From contig NW_008709945.1 in assembly GCF_000327385.1 (NCBI RefSeq), positions 372,001 to 436,000 of the forward strand: 64,000 nucleotides of DNA. The letters run 5' to 3'. Source of the DNA: Lottia gigantea. Its lineage: Eukaryota > Mollusca > Gastropoda > Lottiidae. The translations under genes and the position numbers were made by a program. The notes beneath the pieces are model-generated. The model made no database searches. It was not told where the DNA came from and saw only the letters and a program-made list of their open reading frames with translations. This document shows, one piece after another, positions 62,051 to 64,000 of the stretch (position 1 is its first letter; each line of letters opens with the position of its first letter).

Positions 62051-63551
62051 ATGGCCGCACTTCGAAGCAGACTACATCGAAGTTTGCTTCGATTTCAACT
62101 GAATTTAGCGGCATGTCGAGATGGACGCTGGTTAAGAAGTTTCAGAAAATATGAGGGAACAAACCTGATACATACAACTTCAATATTCGTTCCATCTGCC
62201 AGTTTTGTAAGTACTTTTAGTGGCGACCTTGGAGTTATATCACGTAATTTTTACAGCATGTTACAAAATCAGTTTGTAAACAATAAATGACAGTATGTCT
62301 TCACATTTTTTTACTAGGCCTACACTGTTTTCTGGACCAGGTTTGCTGAGCAATGTTGTATGGATTGACTATTTGTCATTTGATCAGTGAGTAAGGCTAA
62401 TATAGAACATAATACTTGTGATGAAATCGTATTAATCTATACCGGTAGGCCTAATCATAATTATTTAGATGAAACTAAACAGTTAATAATTTATATTATG
62501 AATCTAATTAAACTGCTTAATAAATAAATGTATTAGAGCTGCAAGGATTCAGGAATGAATTGATCTTTAACATAGCATCCTTCCTCTTTAACATAGCATC
62601 CTTTCTCTTTAACATAGCATCATGTTGGAAAAAAATAATCCATGATGCATCGGAACAATTCAGTTCACCATTTTAAGGGTTGACTTTAGTCTTAAATATA
62701 AAAATGGCGCACCCGTCACTTTAATGAATTATTTATTAACTCCCTTTAAAACTAGAAAGAATCATTGCACCCTCCTGTTATAGATCTATAATAAGCCAAC
62801 AATTTCTTATGGTAGTATTAAGGCTAATATTTGTATCTCGATTTTCAGATGCACATCCCCATATATCATCAACCATCCTCATGTTTACAAGTTCGTGTAT
62901 TTAATAGTAGTAGCATTAAAGATGAAATCCATTCAACAACAAAACCACGGGAAATTATTGATCCTCATAGGCTGGTAGAAGAACAGATCTCATCTTTAAC
63001 TCTTCAAATCAAACAGGTAGGAACAGGTCTGAGGTTAACCATAATGAAACTAGTGAACTGGTTTCAGTAATATTGTAATGGCATATAGTAAATTATATGT
63101 ATAAACATTAACTTTTGTTTCTGATATTTTCAATCACGAATAATGTTTTTCCACCGAGTTCCTATCCCCTGTCAGTGATGCATGTCTCAGGTATGGCAAT
63201 GAAAAAGCGTCTAGTCATTCATATGGCCCTGAAGGCTGTGCATGTTGAAGATCCCTCGACAGTTGAGAATCAGAAAAGAGTAGGCTGATGCTTTTCCTGG
63301 TTCCATCATTGTACACTGCATGGCATTGTCCTTCCTCAGTAACCCACAGGTGCAGAAAAGATTGACATAAAAACCCAATTTCAATTCACATAATCATATC
63401 TCTCTGTGTTACAGGAATTACAAGGTGCCAGTCAAGAATTATATAAATTAGTAGAATATTATTTTGATGGACAAGGTAAATTATTTCGACCAATGGTGGT
63501 ATTATTAATGTCTCAAGCCTGTAATCAACATCATGACTTCTCACAATCATT
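62051..63551 (+). CDS. PDSS1: PDSS1, polyprenyl diphosphate synthase subunit 1 (partial)
   Basis: Catalytic subunit of the mitochondrial enzyme that builds the isoprenoid tail of coenzyme Q. Three exons are visible: 62051-62206, 62849-63016 and 63415-63551. Phases fit (0, 0, then two bases left over), giving about 153 residues before the gene leaves the window. The start MAALRSRLHRSLLRFQL is rich in Arg and Leu and lacks acidic residues for over 20 positions, as expected of a mitochondrial presequence. Exon 3 encodes YYFDGQGKLFRPMVVLLMSQ, the GKxxRP substrate-binding region of trans-prenyltransferases, and ACNQHHDFS, close to human PDSS1 ACNIHH. The two Asp-rich catalytic motifs would lie in later exons. 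The gene follows ACBD5 on the same strand. Identification is strong despite truncation by the window edge. Confidence 0.93.
62565..62624. repeat. 21-bp tandem repeat, about 3 copies
   Basis: In PDSS1 intron 1, CTTTAACATAGCATCCTTCC followed by T is repeated with small changes at 62,565, 62,586 and 62,607 (the last is partial). Confidence 0.9.
63158..63333 (+). repeat. SINE-like dispersed repeat, copy 2
   Basis: In PDSS1 intron 2, this copy contains GGCTGTGCATGTTGAAGATC and GTTGAGAATCAGAAAAGAG, matching the ACBD5-intron copy at 57,012-57,212 in the same orientation. It ends with ACTGCATGGCATTGTCC. Confidence 0.6.
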
Positions 63552-63874
63552 GTAAGTCATTATTTCTTGCATGTGTTTTAAAAAAATCATGATATTTCAT
63601 TATCATGGATGAGAAAGTCGAACTTAATTAGATAAGATCTATCTGATATTTTAAAAAGAAAAGTTTCATCTCAAAAGCAGCTTGTAACTCTTGTCCATGG
63701 TAGATTAGACCCCTTATCATTAACTCCCTGAAGCAAACACTTTGCATTTTTGAATTATTTGTTTATCTTGTAAATCTCTCCAGAAGTAGGTAGCTTATCA
63801 ATTGATGTATTCCAATGCTGAAACCCATAATCTCTACTTGTGGCCTAGGCCAGTACTTCTATAAGAGAGTATCT

Positions 63875-63933
63875 CTTACAAAACCTTATACCAACTTTTA
63901 TATAATTATAATGTTGGTATAAGGTTTTATAAG
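63875..63933. repeat. inverted repeat, 21-bp arms with one mismatch
   Basis: CTTACAAAACCTTATACCAA at 63,875 and its near-complement ending GGTTTTATAAG at 63,933 flank a 17-bp AT-rich loop. Only one pair fails over 21 bp. It lies in PDSS1 intron 3. It may be a small foldback remnant or a structured RNA segment. Confidence 0.75.
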
Positions 63934-64000
63934 CAGTTGGTTTGATATCAAGGAAGCTGGCAACTATACTATACGCTCAATTAAGAAAATGATCATTTAT

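Overview
The window is AT-rich (about two-thirds A+T by eye) animal DNA with small GT-AG introns, long non-coding stretches and dispersed repeats. Gene content and texture point to a lophotrochozoan, most likely a mollusc. There is one ZEB/zfh1 gene with a canonical DNA-binding homeodomain, which vertebrate ZEB1/ZEB2 have lost. A short word of the type AAGGGGAGATAACTC, which I recall as common in molluscan DNA, recurs about a dozen times. I cannot name the species.

Positions 1-44,882 are gene-poor. I find no certain gene there, only tandem repeats, a foldback element, a few CpG-retaining patches that look like regulatory DNA, an orphan exon candidate (3442-3495) and a candidate alternative first exon and promoter of ZEB (about 36,890-36,996). 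Much of this stretch is probably 5' intron or regulatory territory of ZEB.

Positions 44,883-48,734 hold five coding exons of a ZEB/zfh1 zinc-finger homeodomain repressor. Its first exon is not certain. A 3'UTR of about 5.3 kb follows, to a poly(A) signal at 53,977. Between 49.3 and 51.7 kb this UTR is packed with words complementary to the seeds of conserved miRNAs: six full CAGTATTA (miR-8/miR-200) sites, six GTGCCAAA (miR-96/263b type) plus seven TTGCCAAA sites, four miR-7 GY-boxes, and about ten miR-315-type AATCAAA sites. This is the most striking signal in the window and looks like an invertebrate counterpart of the vertebrate miR-200/ZEB control circuit.

Positions 54,972-60,054 hold a complete ten-exon ACBD5 gene, encoding a tail-anchored peroxisomal acyl-CoA-binding protein with an FFAT-like VAP-binding motif. 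A candidate alternative last exon (61,257-61,347) would change its tail. Positions 62,051-63,551 hold the first three coding exons of PDSS1, the long-chain polyprenyl diphosphate synthase subunit of coenzyme Q synthesis; it runs off the right edge.

All three genes lie on the + strand. ZEB1, ACBD5 and PDSS1 are also linked on human chromosome 10p, so this looks like a piece of ancestral bilaterian linkage. ACBD5 (peroxisomal lipid metabolism) and PDSS1 (mitochondrial quinone synthesis) are household genes packed downstream of a developmental regulator. I recognised no viral or LTR-type fossils, tRNA or rRNA genes, or CRISPR arrays.
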